64,000 nucleotides of DNA from Nonomuraea wenchangensis (GTDB taxonomy: Bacteria; Actinomycetota; Actinomycetes; Streptosporangiales; Streptosporangiaceae): assembly GCF_900111685.1 (NCBI RefSeq), contig NZ_FOHX01000007.1:49986-113985 (forward strand), read 5' to 3'. This document shows positions 52,563-61,498 of the stretch, piece after piece. Under the pieces are notes generated by a model. It made no database searches and had not been told where the DNA came from. It was given only the letters and a program-made list of their open reading frames with translations. The position numbers and the translations under genes were made by a program. Position 1 is the first letter of the stretch. Every line of letters begins with the position of its first letter.

Positions 52563-55205
52563 TCCGGCTGCTCGCCGTACCGTGACCTCCCGCCGCAGCC
52601 GCAGGTCCCGGGACGACGAGCCGACCTGCACCGCCCGCCTCCCGGCGGCGAGCACCCACCCCTGGCCGCCCCAGTGCCGCAGCGCCCGGCCGGGCACCGT
52701 CACCGTGACCCGCCGCCGCTCGCCGGGGGCGAGCCGGACCCGGGAGAAGGCCGCGAGCACGCGCGGCGGCATCGGCACGGGCGGGTCCGCGGGCGGCGTC
52801 ACGTACACCTGCGCCACCTCCACGCCCTCCCGCCGCCCCACGTTGGCCAGGGTGAACGTCACGCTCAGCCCGTCACCGGACGGCCGCACCGACAGCCCCT
52901 CGTACGCGAACCGCGTGTACGACAGCCCGTGCCCGAACGGGAACAGCGGCTCGACCCCGTACGCGTCGTAGTGCCGGTAGCCGACGAAGACGCCCTCGTC
53001 GTAGACCGCCGTGCCGGCCACGCCGGGGTAACGCTCCGGTGTGGCGGCCGGCGCGTCCTCGGCCCGCGCCGGGAACGTCACCGGCAGCTTCCCGCCGGGG
53101 CAGGCCGCGCCGAGCAGCAGTGCGGCGGTCGCGTCCGCGCCCTCCTGCCCCGGGTACCACATCTGCAGCACCGCCGACACGTCCGCCAGCCACGGCATGA
53201 GCACCGGGTGCCCGGTGTTCAGCACGACGGCGGTCCGCGGGTTGGCCGCCGCCACCGCCGCGATCAGCGCGTCCTGCTCCTTCGGCAGCGCCAGGCTCGT
53301 CCGGTCGGCTCCCTCCGTGCCCTCGTCGAAGGCGAACACCACGGCCGCTTGTGCGCCGCGGGCCAGCGCCGCCGCCGCCTCGCGCGCCTCCTGCCGCCGG
53401 GCCGGCGTGACCCAGGCCAGCCGGACCTCCAGCGGCGTCCCCGCGACCCCGGTGGCGGAGATCCGCAACGGCGTGGGTCGCCCGCCCTCCAGTCGGACGA
53501 CCGCCCCGGCGTTGATGAGGCCGTCCGCGGTCGCGATGAGGCTGCTGTTGCCGCCGAGCAGCGCCTCGACCGCGCCGATCTTGGTCCCGTCCACGGTGAG
53601 CGTGATCGAGCCGCCGGACGACGGCGGGGCGCCGGCGCCCTGGACGCGCAGGTCGTAGTCGCCGGTCGCGGGGGCGGTGATGGTGCCCGTCCAGGTCCAG
53701 GACGATCCCGCGGGCAGGGCTCCTGCGCCGGTGTGGTCCACCCGCGTCACGGCCTCCGGGCCGCCGCCGCCCCGGCGGGTGCGGGTCAGGGACAGGGCGC
53801 TCGCCGGGACCGGGACGCCGTCCAGGTCCACGCCGGTGGCGAAACGCACCCGCGCGGTCGCGCCCGCCCGGCGGTGCAGGGCGGCGTACGGGCTCTCCGT
53901 CCCGGAGCGCAGCACCCGGGCGCTGCCGCCCCCGCCGGCCAGCGGCGCGGCGGCGGTGGGGCCGATGACGGCCAGGTCCGCCAGGTCGGCGCGGCGGAGC
54001 GGGAGGAGGTCGCCCTCGTTGCGCAGCAGGACCGCCCCGGCCAGCGCGACCTCCCGCGCCGCCACCGCCCCGGCCACCCCGTCGAACACCGGCCGCGCCC
54101 GCCCTCCGCCCGCCGGCCCGCCGGACAGTCCGCCCGTCAGCCCGCCGGGCAGCCCGTCCGTCGGGCCGTTCAACGGCTCGCTGAGCAGGCCGAAGCGGTC
54201 GAGCTGGAGCAGGATCCTGCGCACCGACCCGTCCACGACGGACCCGGCGAGCCGCCCCGAGGCCACCGCCTGGGCCAGGCCGGAGAAGCGGGCCCCCGAG
54301 GGCATCTCCATGTCCAGCCCGGCCTCGATCGACGGCAGGTCGCTGCGCGTGCCGCCCCAGTCGGACATCACCCAGCCCGTGAAGCGCCACTCGTCCCGCA
54401 GGATCTCGGTGAGCAGGTGCCGGTTCTCGGCGCAGTACCGGCCGTTGACCCGCGGGTACGCCGCCATGACTGCGCCCGCGCCGGCCGCCACCGCCGCCTC
54501 GAACGCCGGCAGGTAGATCTCGCGCAGCGTCCGCTCGTCCACGCGTACGTCGACGTGCTGGCGCTCGTTCTCGAAGTTGTTGGCCGCGTAGTGCTTGACC
54601 GTGGCGATCGCGCCCTCGCCCTGGATGCCGCGCACCTCGGCGGCGGCCAGGGCGGCGGCGAGCAGCGGGTCCTCGCCCAGGGTCTCGAAGTTCCGGCCCG
54701 CCTGCGGGACGCGGACGAGGTTCACCATCGGCGCCAGGATCACGTCCATGCCGAGGGCCCGGCATTCGCGGCCGAGTACGGCGCCGTACCGGCGGGCCAG
54801 GTCGGGGTCGAACGTGGCGGCGAGCGCGACCGGCGCGGGCAGCGCCGTGGCCCGCCCAGCGGTCCGCCCGCCGGCCTGCGTGGTGCCGCGGACGCCGGCC
54901 GGGCCGTCGGCCAGGCGCAGCTCGGGGATGCCGAGGCGGGGCACGCCGGGGACGTACCCGGCCGCGCCCTTGGCCGCCGGGTCGGTGGCACCGTGCAGCA
55001 GCGCGATCTTCTCCTGGAGCGTCAGCTCACGCAGCAAAGCGCTCACCCGGGCCTGTACGGGCGCGGCCTCGGCCCGTACGGGCCCGGCGAACGCGACGAC
55101 GGCCCCCGCCGCGGCGAGCAGACGGGCCGCCTCCCGGCGCGTCATGGACAGGGACGAGCCGGGCGCGTACGGTCCGTACGCGGGCGTCGCGGGCGTTTCG
55201 GGCAT
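52560..55205 (-). CDS. GH3 beta-glucosidase with PA14 domain
   Basis: 881 residues. The N-terminus has a twin-arginine-like signal (SMTRREAARLLAAAGAVVAF), suggesting export. The GH3 (alpha/beta)8 domain has KHYAANNFENER and the nucleophile Asp in GWVMSDWGGT; the second GH3 domain is interrupted by a PA14-like insertion (WTWTGTITAPATGDYDLRVQ); a fibronectin III-like domain ends the protein. It would release glucose or other sugars from beta-glycosides. GAAGGAG precedes ATG 55205. Confidence 0.93.
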   Translation of the reverse strand: MPETPATPAYGPYAPGSSLSMTRREAARLLAAAGAVVAFAGPVRAEAAPVQARVSALLRELTLQEKIALLHGATDPAAKGAAGYVPGVPRLGIPELRLADGPAGVRGTTQAGGRTAGRATALPAPVALAATFDPDLARRYGAVLGRECRALGMDVILAPMVNLVRVPQAGRNFETLGEDPLLAAALAAAEVRGIQGEGAIATVKHYAANNFENERQHVDVRVDERTLREIYLPAFEAAVAAGAGAVMAAYPRVNGRYCAENRHLLTEILRDEWRFTGWVMSDWGGTRSDLPSIEAGLDMEMPSGARFSGLAQAVASGRLAGSVVDGSVRRILLQLDRFGLLSEPLNGPTDGLPGGLTGGLSGGPAGGGRARPVFDGVAGAVAAREVALAGAVLLRNEGDLLPLRRADLADLAVIGPTAAAPLAGGGGSARVLRSGTESPYAALHRRAGATARVRFATGVDLDGVPVPASALSLTRTRRGGGGPEAVTRVDHTGAGALPAGSSWTWTGTITAPATGDYDLRVQGAGAPPSSGGSITLTVDGTKIGAVEALLGGNSSLIATADGLINAGAVVRLEGGRPTPLRISATGVAGTPLEVRLAWVTPARRQEAREAAAALARGAQAAVVFAFDEGTEGADRTSLALPKEQDALIAAVAAANPRTAVVLNTGHPVLMPWLADVSAVLQMWYPGQEGADATAALLLGAACPGGKLPVTFPARAEDAPAATPERYPGVAGTAVYDEGVFVGYRHYDAYGVEPLFPFGHGLSYTRFAYEGLSVRPSGDGLSVTFTLANVGRREGVEVAQVYVTPPADPPVPMPPRVLAAFSRVRLAPGERRRVTVTVPGRALRHWGGQGWVLAAGRRAVQVGSSSRDLRLRREVTVRRAAG

Positions 55206-55338
55206 GGGGCAGCTCCTTCGCGGGTGCGCTGAGTCCCGAAACCTAGAGCCGCGGCGGGGGCCGGGTCCCCGCGCTCGCCGTTGAACGGAGGACTTCCCGG
55301 CCCGACTTTTACCCTCCGCGCCCCTGCCAGGCCCGCTG

Positions 55339-56313
55339 CTATCCCGTGACCCCGGCCTCCTTGGCGGCCCGGTCGATGGCGGCCAGTTCGTCGTCCGTGA
55401 AGGCGAGGTTGTCCACGGCGGCCACGTTGGCCTCCAACTGCTCGGGGCTCGACGCCCCGACCAGGACCGAGGTGACGCGCGGGTCGCGCAGCGCCCACGC
55501 CAGCGCGAGCTGCGCGACCGTCTGCCCCCGCCCGGCGGCGATGCCGGCCAGGGCCCGTACGAACGCCAAGACCTCGGGCGTCACCCGGTCGGCCGTGAGG
55601 AACCGGCCCTCGGCCGCCCGCGAGTCGGCCGGGATGCCGTCGAGGTAGCGGTCGGTGAGCAGCCCCTGCGCCAGCGGCGAGTACACCACGCAGCCCGCCC
55701 CCTCGGCCTCCAGCACCCCGAGCAGCCGGTCCTCGATGCCCCGGTTGAGCAGGGAGTAGGGCGGCTGGTGCACCAGCAGCGGGGTGCCGAGCCCGCGCAG
55801 CAGCCGGGCGATCTCGGCGGTGCGCTCCGGCGAGAAGTTGGACACCCCGGCGTAGAGCACGCGGCCGGTGCGCACCATGTGGTCGAGCGTGGCGGCCTGC
55901 TCCTCCAGGGGCGTGTCCTCGTCGTCGCGGTGCAGGTAGAAGATGTCGACGTGATCGAGCCCGAGCCGGGTGAGGGAGCGGTCCAGGGTGGCGAGCAGGT
56001 GCTTGCGGGAGTTGCCCTTGCCGTACGGGCCGTCCCACATGGGGTTGCTGCCCTTGGTGGTGACGACCACCTCGTCCCGCAGGGAGGCGGGGAAGATGCG
56101 GCCGAACGCGGCCTCGGCGGCGCCGATCGGCGGGCCGTAGCGGTCGGCGAGGTCGAAGTGGGTGATGCCCAGGTCGAGGGCCTTGTGCAGGATCGCTCGC
56201 TGGCTCTCGACGGGCTTGCCCTCGCCGAAGTTGTGCCACAGGCCCAGCGAGACGGCGGGGAGCAGGAGTCCGCTGCGGCCGCACCTGCGGTACGGCTGGC
56301 GTTCGTAGTCCAA
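55339..56313 (-). CDS. Aldo/keto reductase (YghZ/GPR-like)
   Basis: 324 residues. NADPH-dependent reductase of the AKR fold; the N-terminus CGRSGLLLPAVSLGLWHNFG is typical of L-glyceraldehyde-3-phosphate reductase-like enzymes. The active Asp/Tyr are in FDLADRYGPP, and the cofactor end is SVLVGASSPEQL. The frame extends to 56400 without a good start; TTG 56313 has GGAAGG at good spacing and gives the family N-terminus. A LacI-type operator lies 24-35 bp upstream. It may share a transcript with the GH3 gene 134 bp downstream. Confidence 0.9.
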   Translation of the reverse strand: MDYERQPYRRCGRSGLLLPAVSLGLWHNFGEGKPVESQRAILHKALDLGITHFDLADRYGPPIGAAEAAFGRIFPASLRDEVVVTTKGSNPMWDGPYGKGNSRKHLLATLDRSLTRLGLDHVDIFYLHRDDEDTPLEEQAATLDHMVRTGRVLYAGVSNFSPERTAEIARLLRGLGTPLLVHQPPYSLLNRGIEDRLLGVLEAEGAGCVVYSPLAQGLLTDRYLDGIPADSRAAEGRFLTADRVTPEVLAFVRALAGIAAGRGQTVAQLALAWALRDPRVTSVLVGASSPEQLEANVAAVDNLAFTDDELAAIDRAAKEAGVTG

Positions 56314-56336
56314 GGTGACCTTCCGCGTGATCGCGA

Positions 56337-56348
56337 TGAATCGTTTCA
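56337..56348. promoter_or_regulatory. LacI-type operator, copy 2
   Basis: TGAATCGTTTCA, the exact reverse complement of the site at 52551-52562; the two share 14 bases including flanks. It sits just upstream of the aldo/keto reductase start, in promoter position. Confidence 0.72.
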
Positions 56349-56403
56349 CCGGCCACGTTACCGCGCCGCCATTTGAAGGTGGCGGGCACCGCCCGTACAC
56401 CCG

Positions 56404-57381
56404 TCAGGCCCGTAGGTGCAGGGTCGCCGGGTCCACCGCGTGCCGCAGCGGCCGGCCCGCCGCCGCGGCGGCCACCTCCGCGACCGCCCCCGCCGCCAGC
56501 CGGTGCAGCTCGGTGCCCACCGACCCGGCCACGTGCGGCGTGAGCAGCACCCCCGGCAGGTCGAACAGCACGTCGTCCGGCTCGATCACGTCCAGCACCG
56601 CGTAGATCCGGCCCCGGGCGACCGCCTTCGCGAGCGCGTCCTGGTCCACCAGCGACGGCCTGGCGGTGTTGATCAGCGTCGCCCCGGGCCGCATCAGCGC
56701 CAGCTCGGCCGCCCCCACCAGGTGCCGGGTCTCGGGAAGCGCGGGCGCGTGGACGGTGACGACGTCGCTGCGCGCCATCAGCTCCGGCAGCCCGACCAGC
56801 TCGGCGTCCAGCCCCTCGGCGCCGGCCAGAGTCGGGTCGTACAGCAGGGCGCGCAGGTCGAAGGGGCGCAGCAGCTCCAGCACGCGCCGCCCGACCGCCG
56901 AGGCGCCGATCACGCCCACCGTACGGCCCGCGTTGCCGCCCGCCGACCAGATCGCCTCCAGGCCGGGCGGGCGGCGGCTCTCGGTGTAGGCGCGGGAGAG
57001 CTGCCAGACCTGCTTGTTCGCCAGCAGGATCATGGCGAGGGTGTACTCCGCGACCGGCACGGCGTTGGCCGCCGCCTGCGAGCTGACCTGGATCCCGCGG
57101 GCGAACACCGCCGGCCCGGCCAGCCCCTTCACCGTCCCGGCGGTGTGCACCACGTACCGCAGGCGCGGCGCGTTCTCCAGGGCGCGGGCGTCCAGCGGGG
57201 GAGCGCCCCAGCCCGTGATCAGCATCTCGGCCCGCGCCAGCGCCGGGCCCTCGTACCGGGTGAGCACGAGCGTGGGATCGAGCTCGACGTGCCGCCGCAG
57301 CTCGGCCAGCAGCTCAGGGGTGAAGAAACGGCCGACCTGCGAGGGCGGGTCGAAGACGAGGATCGCGCGCATGGGGGTCAC
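56404..57381 (-). CDS. D-isomer-specific 2-hydroxyacid dehydrogenase
   Basis: 325 residues with the two-domain FDH/phosphoglycerate-dehydrogenase fold. The NAD motif is VGVIGASAVGRRVLEL (GxSxxG in place of the usual GxGxxG). The catalytic Arg is in NTARPSLVD, Glu in LDVIEPDD and His in LTPHVAGS. The substrate is unknown; its position 90 bp upstream of the reductase suggests sugar or hydroxyacid metabolism. The GTG at 57381 and an ATG three codons later are both possible starts. Confidence 0.9.
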   Translation of the reverse strand: MTPMRAILVFDPPSQVGRFFTPELLAELRRHVELDPTLVLTRYEGPALARAEMLITGWGAPPLDARALENAPRLRYVVHTAGTVKGLAGPAVFARGIQVSSQAAANAVPVAEYTLAMILLANKQVWQLSRAYTESRRPPGLEAIWSAGGNAGRTVGVIGASAVGRRVLELLRPFDLRALLYDPTLAGAEGLDAELVGLPELMARSDVVTVHAPALPETRHLVGAAELALMRPGATLINTARPSLVDQDALAKAVARGRIYAVLDVIEPDDVLFDLPGVLLTPHVAGSVGTELHRLAAGAVAEVAAAAAGRPLRHAVDPATLHLRA

Positions 57382-57394
57382 GCTCTTGATCGTC

Positions 57395-59737
57395 TCAGGT
57401 GAGCTGGACGCCGATGAGGCAGGTGTCGTCGTCGGTGTCGGAGCCGCAGCGGATGAGCAGGTCGTCCAGGAGACGGTCCAGGGTGGCGGCGCCGCGGGTG
57501 GCGATGGCGAGCAGGCGGTCCTGCGCGTGGCGGAGGTTGCGGTCGCGCCGCTCGATGAGGCCGTCGGTGTAGAGCAGCAGCGTGTCGTCGACGTGCAACT
57601 GCACCCGCCCCTCCTCGTACGCGGCGTCGGTGAACGCCCCCAGCAGCGGACCCTTGATCATCGGCAGCTCGCTGCCGTCCCGCTCGCGCAGCAGGATCGG
57701 CGGCAGGTGACCGGCCCTGGCCCAGGACAGGACCCGGCTGGCGGGGTCGTACACGCCGCACACCGCCGTCGCGGTCATGGGACCGGCTAGGTGGCAGGTG
57801 ACCAGGTTGAGCCACGACATGAGCTGGGCGGGCCCGGCGCCCGTGGCGGCCAGGCCGCGCAGCGCGTTGCGCAGCACCACCATGCCGGTGGCCGCCTCCA
57901 TCCCGTGCCCGGCCACGTCCCCGACCGACAGCAGGATCCGCCCGGACGGCAGCGTGACCACGTCGTACCAGTCGCCCCCGACCAGGTGGTCCTTCTGCGC
58001 GGGCCGGTAGCGCACGGCGATGCGCAGCCCGTCGGAGCGCGTCGTGCCGTGCGAAGGCGGCATGATCGCGTGCTGGAGCTGCAGCGCCAGCCGGTTGCGT
58101 TCGGCGGACTCCCGCTCGCTGTGGGCGAGCTGGTCCCGGGTGACGGCGAGCGCCACCTCCGTCCAGTGCTGCGAGGAGATGTCCTGGTACGCCCCCCGCG
58201 TCGCCATGAGCCGCCCGTCCGGCCCGAAGACCGGCTCGGCGACCACCCGCAGGTGCCGGGCCCCGCCGTCCGGCCGCCGCAGCCGGAACGCGGCGGCGGC
58301 GAAACGGCGGTGGTGCAGCACGGTACGCAGGAACCGGCCGACGGTGACCCCGTCGTCGGGGTGGGCGTGCTCGCGCAGCCGCTCCAGCGGCACCGGCGGC
58401 TCGCCCGGCGGCAGGCCGTACAGCGCGTAGAGCTGGGCGGTCCAGGTGACCTCGCCAGTGACGGCGTTCTCCTCGAACCCGCCGATGCGGCCGAGCCGCT
58501 GGGCGTGCTCCAGCAGCCCGGACAGGCGGGCGTCCTCGTCGTGGTCGCGCCACACCAGCAGCACGTTCTCGCCGTGCCGGGTGAGGCTGACGTCGGCCAC
58601 ACCCGTCATGCTCAGCGCCAGCGGCATACGTTCGGACCGGAACGGCTCGCCGGTCGCGTGCACCCGCTCGACCCGCCCGAACAGCCCGCCCGCCGCCTGC
58701 GGGAACGCCTCCAGCAGCAGCCCGCCGGCCTTGAACGGGTGCGCCTCCAGCGCCGGCGTCCCGTGCAGCCGCCGGCTGACGTGCCGTACCTCGAAGTCGG
58801 CCAGGCCGCCGCGCGCGTCCAGGCGCGCCCGCAGCACCAGCGCGGGATCGGGCAGCGCGTCGGCCAGGCCGATCAGCTCCAGCAGGCCGGAGTCCGGCCC
58901 TCCGGGCGGCGCGCCAGGCTCGTCCGGCCCGGTCGATGTGCCCGGCCCGGTGCGCGCGCCCGGCGCGGGTGGCGCGGGTGGCGCGGTCAGCGTGTGGGCG
59001 CACAGCTCGGCCAGCGCCTCGATCTGCCGCTCGACCCGGGCCGACCCCGCCCCCGGCGCGTCCGGCCAGCAGATCTCCAGCACGCCGAGCACCCGCCCGC
59101 CCGTGGTCATCGGCATGGTCACCCGGCCGCCGGGGTCGGCGGGGCGGCGCCCGATCGACGGCAGGTCGCCGGAGTGCCAGATGGTCCGCCGCCCGGCCAG
59201 CGACCGCCGGGCCATGGTGTCGACGCCGGGCGGCACGTGCCGCCAGCTCCTGGCCTCCTCCGGGCCGAAACCCGCGTACCCCGCCAGCGTCAGCGACCCG
59301 TCCGTCCCGGCCGCCCACACCGCCACGGCCGTCGCGCCGAGCGCCGGCAGCGCGTGCTCCAGCAGGGAGCGGGCCACGGCCTGGGTGTCACCGGCGTCGA
59401 GGGCGGCGCTCTCGGCGGCGCGCAGCGGCACGGCGGCCTCCGGCTCGGCCCGCGCGGCCACGCTGACGCGGTCGTGCGCGGCCGCGTTGACCACGTCGGC
59501 GGCCACCTCGACCGGCGACAGGCCGCTCCGGCCCGCGAGCGTGGTGAGCTGCTCGGCCGCCTGCGCCGGGCCGCAGCCCAGCCGCCCGACCAGCACGCCC
59601 TTGGCCAGCTCGACCAGGGCGCGGTCGTCGGCGGCGCGGCGCGAGCCGGCCAGCTCGCGCCGCAGCCGCTCGACGGTCGCGGCGAGCCTGGCGAGGTCGC
59701 CGGTGGCCTCGCCAGCGGGGGCCGTTGTGTCGTCCAC
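57395..59737 (-). CDS. ANTAR-GAF-PAS-PP2C (SpoIIE) phosphatase
   Basis: 780 residues. In order: an N-terminal ANTAR-like helical domain (RALVELAKGVLVGRLGCGPA, about 40-85), a GAF-like sensor domain (about 105-250), a low-complexity linker, a PAS domain (about 415-510) and the C-terminal SpoIIE/PP2C phosphatase (about 565-780) with GGDWYDV and GDVAGHGMEAA as metal-binding motifs. Such enzymes dephosphorylate STAS anti-anti-sigma factors. A STAS gene with intact serine lies directly upstream on the same strand. GTG 59737 is chosen because GGAGGG precedes it. Confidence 0.93.
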   Translation of the reverse strand: MDDTTAPAGEATGDLARLAATVERLRRELAGSRRAADDRALVELAKGVLVGRLGCGPAQAAEQLTTLAGRSGLSPVEVAADVVNAAAHDRVSVAARAEPEAAVPLRAAESAALDAGDTQAVARSLLEHALPALGATAVAVWAAGTDGSLTLAGYAGFGPEEARSWRHVPPGVDTMARRSLAGRRTIWHSGDLPSIGRRPADPGGRVTMPMTTGGRVLGVLEICWPDAPGAGSARVERQIEALAELCAHTLTAPPAPPAPGARTGPGTSTGPDEPGAPPGGPDSGLLELIGLADALPDPALVLRARLDARGGLADFEVRHVSRRLHGTPALEAHPFKAGGLLLEAFPQAAGGLFGRVERVHATGEPFRSERMPLALSMTGVADVSLTRHGENVLLVWRDHDEDARLSGLLEHAQRLGRIGGFEENAVTGEVTWTAQLYALYGLPPGEPPVPLERLREHAHPDDGVTVGRFLRTVLHHRRFAAAAFRLRRPDGGARHLRVVAEPVFGPDGRLMATRGAYQDISSQHWTEVALAVTRDQLAHSERESAERNRLALQLQHAIMPPSHGTTRSDGLRIAVRYRPAQKDHLVGGDWYDVVTLPSGRILLSVGDVAGHGMEAATGMVVLRNALRGLAATGAGPAQLMSWLNLVTCHLAGPMTATAVCGVYDPASRVLSWARAGHLPPILLRERDGSELPMIKGPLLGAFTDAAYEEGRVQLHVDDTLLLYTDGLIERRDRNLRHAQDRLLAIATRGAATLDRLLDDLLIRCGSDTDDDTCLIGVQLT

Positions 59738-59847
59738 GCGCTCCGCCCTCCTCACGGGTCCGCCCGATCGACACTTCCGGGGCCGGTGGTTCAGGTGACG
59801 CAGAGACTAGCCCTCCGCGGGCGTCCCGTACGTCAGCCGCGCGGGGG

Positions 59848-60204
59848 TCAGACGGAGCGTTGCGCGCGGCCGAGCGCCGCCGTCACGGCCTCCTCGACCG
59901 TGGGGTGCACCGGCACGTTGGCCAGCACGCCCGTGATCTCGAACAGGCGGGCCGGCAGCGGCTGCACGGCGGCCAGGTGCACGGACCCGCCGGCGCGCCG
60001 GCAGCGGACCTCGCACATCAGCAGCACGTGCAGGCCGGAGCTGTCCATGAACGGCACCCGGGACAGGTCGAACACGAGCCGGGCATCCGTCAGGTCCTGG
60101 ACGTAGTCGTCGAGCTGCTCGCGGTTGGTGGCGTCCAGCTCGCCGCGCACCGTGATCACGGTGACCCCCGGCAGGCGCTCGTGGGCCAGCGTCAAAGTGG
60201 GCAT
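59848..60204 (-). CDS. STAS anti-sigma factor antagonist
   Basis: 118 residues, one STAS domain with the phosphorylatable serine motif FDLSRVPFMDSSGLHVL. It should bind an anti-sigma kinase when unphosphorylated. The PP2C phosphatase gene downstream is the natural activating enzyme; the kinase is not in the window. GAGGAG precedes ATG 60204. It forms a partner-switch module with its neighbour. Confidence 0.94.
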   Translation of the reverse strand: MPTLTLAHERLPGVTVITVRGELDATNREQLDDYVQDLTDARLVFDLSRVPFMDSSGLHVLLMCEVRCRRAGGSVHLAAVQPLPARLFEITGVLANVPVHPTVEEAVTAALGRAQRSV

Positions 60205-60335
60205 CCAGCTCCTCACCGGTTTCGCCGGCGGTTCGGGACCATCAATGAAGGATAGTGGGCGGGAGGCGTCCCTGACATCCCGCATCGAGCAGGAAGCTCC
60301 GGGGGAGAGGAAGCCCACGACGCCGCTGCGCGCGG

Positions 60336-60782
60336 TCAGAGCTGGAGGGCGTGGTCGAGCAGGCCCTGCAAGGTGACCGCGCCCACCAGCCGCCCGTCGC
60401 CGTCCACGACCGCGACGAGCGGGCTGTGCGTACGGGCCATCAGCGCGGCCAGCTCCAGCACCGTCGCCTTCCGGTCGGCGACCGGCAGCTCGCGGGGCTG
60501 CTCGGGCAGGCACTCGCGGACCGTACGCTCGCCCAGCCGGCGCAGGAACTGGTCGGCGTGGGCCTCGTCCACCACCCGCGCCAGCGCCGGGTCGTCCCGG
60601 CAGTAGGGCGGCACCGCCAGGCGCAGCACCTGGGTGCCGGGCAGGATGCTGATCGGCCGGCCGTCGCCGTCGGCCAGGATGAGGCCCGGCAGGTCGCGGT
60701 CGGCCAGCAGCCTGGCCGCTTCCAGCGCCGGGGTGTCCGGGGTGACCGTCGGGAAGTCGACGGCGAGCTCGTGTGCGCGCAT
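60336..60782 (-). CDS. Tandem CBS-domain protein
   Basis: 148 residues made of two CBS repeats (MRAHELAVDFPTVTPDTPAL and the second ending LVGAVTLQGLLDHAL). CBS pairs bind adenine nucleotides and control partner enzymes or channels. It is stand-alone, near the potassium transport genes. GGGAGG precedes ATG 60782. The role is not known. Confidence 0.9.
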   Translation of the reverse strand: MRAHELAVDFPTVTPDTPALEAARLLADRDLPGLILADGDGRPISILPGTQVLRLAVPPYCRDDPALARVVDEAHADQFLRRLGERTVRECLPEQPRELPVADRKATVLELAALMARTHSPLVAVVDGDGRLVGAVTLQGLLDHALQL

Positions 60783-60835
60783 CGGTGTCCTCCCTGCCAA
60801 AGCCTAGCCAATGAGGGCGCCGCCGGACGCGCCGG

Positions 60836-61498
60836 TCACGGCAGCTCGGCGAAGCGCTCGACCTCCTCCGTCCGCCCCGACACGAGGATGACGTCGCCGT
60901 AGGACAGCTCGGTCTCGGCGGTCGCGTACGTGAACGCCTCGCCCGGCGGCTTGACCGCGACGATCGTGACGCCGCGCTTGCGCCGCAGGTTGGACTCGCC
61001 GAGCGGCACGCCCACGTACTCCTTCGGCGGTTTGATCTTGGCGAGCGCGAAGTCCCCGTCGACCTGCATGAAGTCCAGCATCCGGCCGCTGACCAGGTGA
61101 GCGACCCGCTCGCCCATGTCGTGCTCGGGGAAGACGACGTGGTGGGCGCCGATCCGGTCGAGGATGCGGCCGTGCTGGGAGCTGACGGCCTTGGCCCAGA
61201 TGTCGTTGATCTCCAGCTCGACCAGCAGCGACGTGGTGAGGATGCTGGCCTCTATGTCGCTGCCGACCGCCACCACCGCCCGGTAGAAGTCGGGGACGCC
61301 GAGCTGGCGCAGCGCCTCCATGTCGGTGGCGTCGGCGGTGGCGATCTGGGTGAGCTGCCCGGCCAGCGCCTGCGTGATCTTGGGCCGGTGGTCGATGGCC
61401 AGGACCTCGGTGCCGCGCCGGGTCAGCCCCAGCGCCAGCGCGGTGCCGAACCTGCCCAGCCCGATGACCACGACGGGGTTGCTCTTGTAGTCAGCCAA
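60836..61498 (-). CDS. TrkA/KtrA-type potassium transport regulatory subunit
   Basis: 220 residues: N-terminal RCK nucleotide-binding domain (VVVIGLGRFGTALALGL, with the acidic end VLAIDHRPK) and C-terminal RCK/TrkA-C domain ending GDVILVSGRTEEVERF. It gates the membrane partner encoded upstream with an 8-bp overlap, in response to ATP/ADP and often c-di-AMP. The gene arrangement confirms a KtrAB/TrkAH-type uptake system. Confidence 0.95.
   Translation of the reverse strand: MADYKSNPVVVIGLGRFGTALALGLTRRGTEVLAIDHRPKITQALAGQLTQIATADATDMEALRQLGVPDFYRAVVAVGSDIEASILTTSLLVELEINDIWAKAVSSQHGRILDRIGAHHVVFPEHDMGERVAHLVSGRMLDFMQVDGDFALAKIKPPKEYVGVPLGESNLRRKRGVTIVAVKPPGEAFTYATAETELSYGDVILVSGRTEEVERFAELP

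Noticed and set aside
55272..55312. GGGCCGGGAAGTCC ahead of the GH3 gene, resembling the transporter leader element
   Set aside because: Only about 11 bases match and the CTGGTCGGC part is absent, so pairing is not kept.
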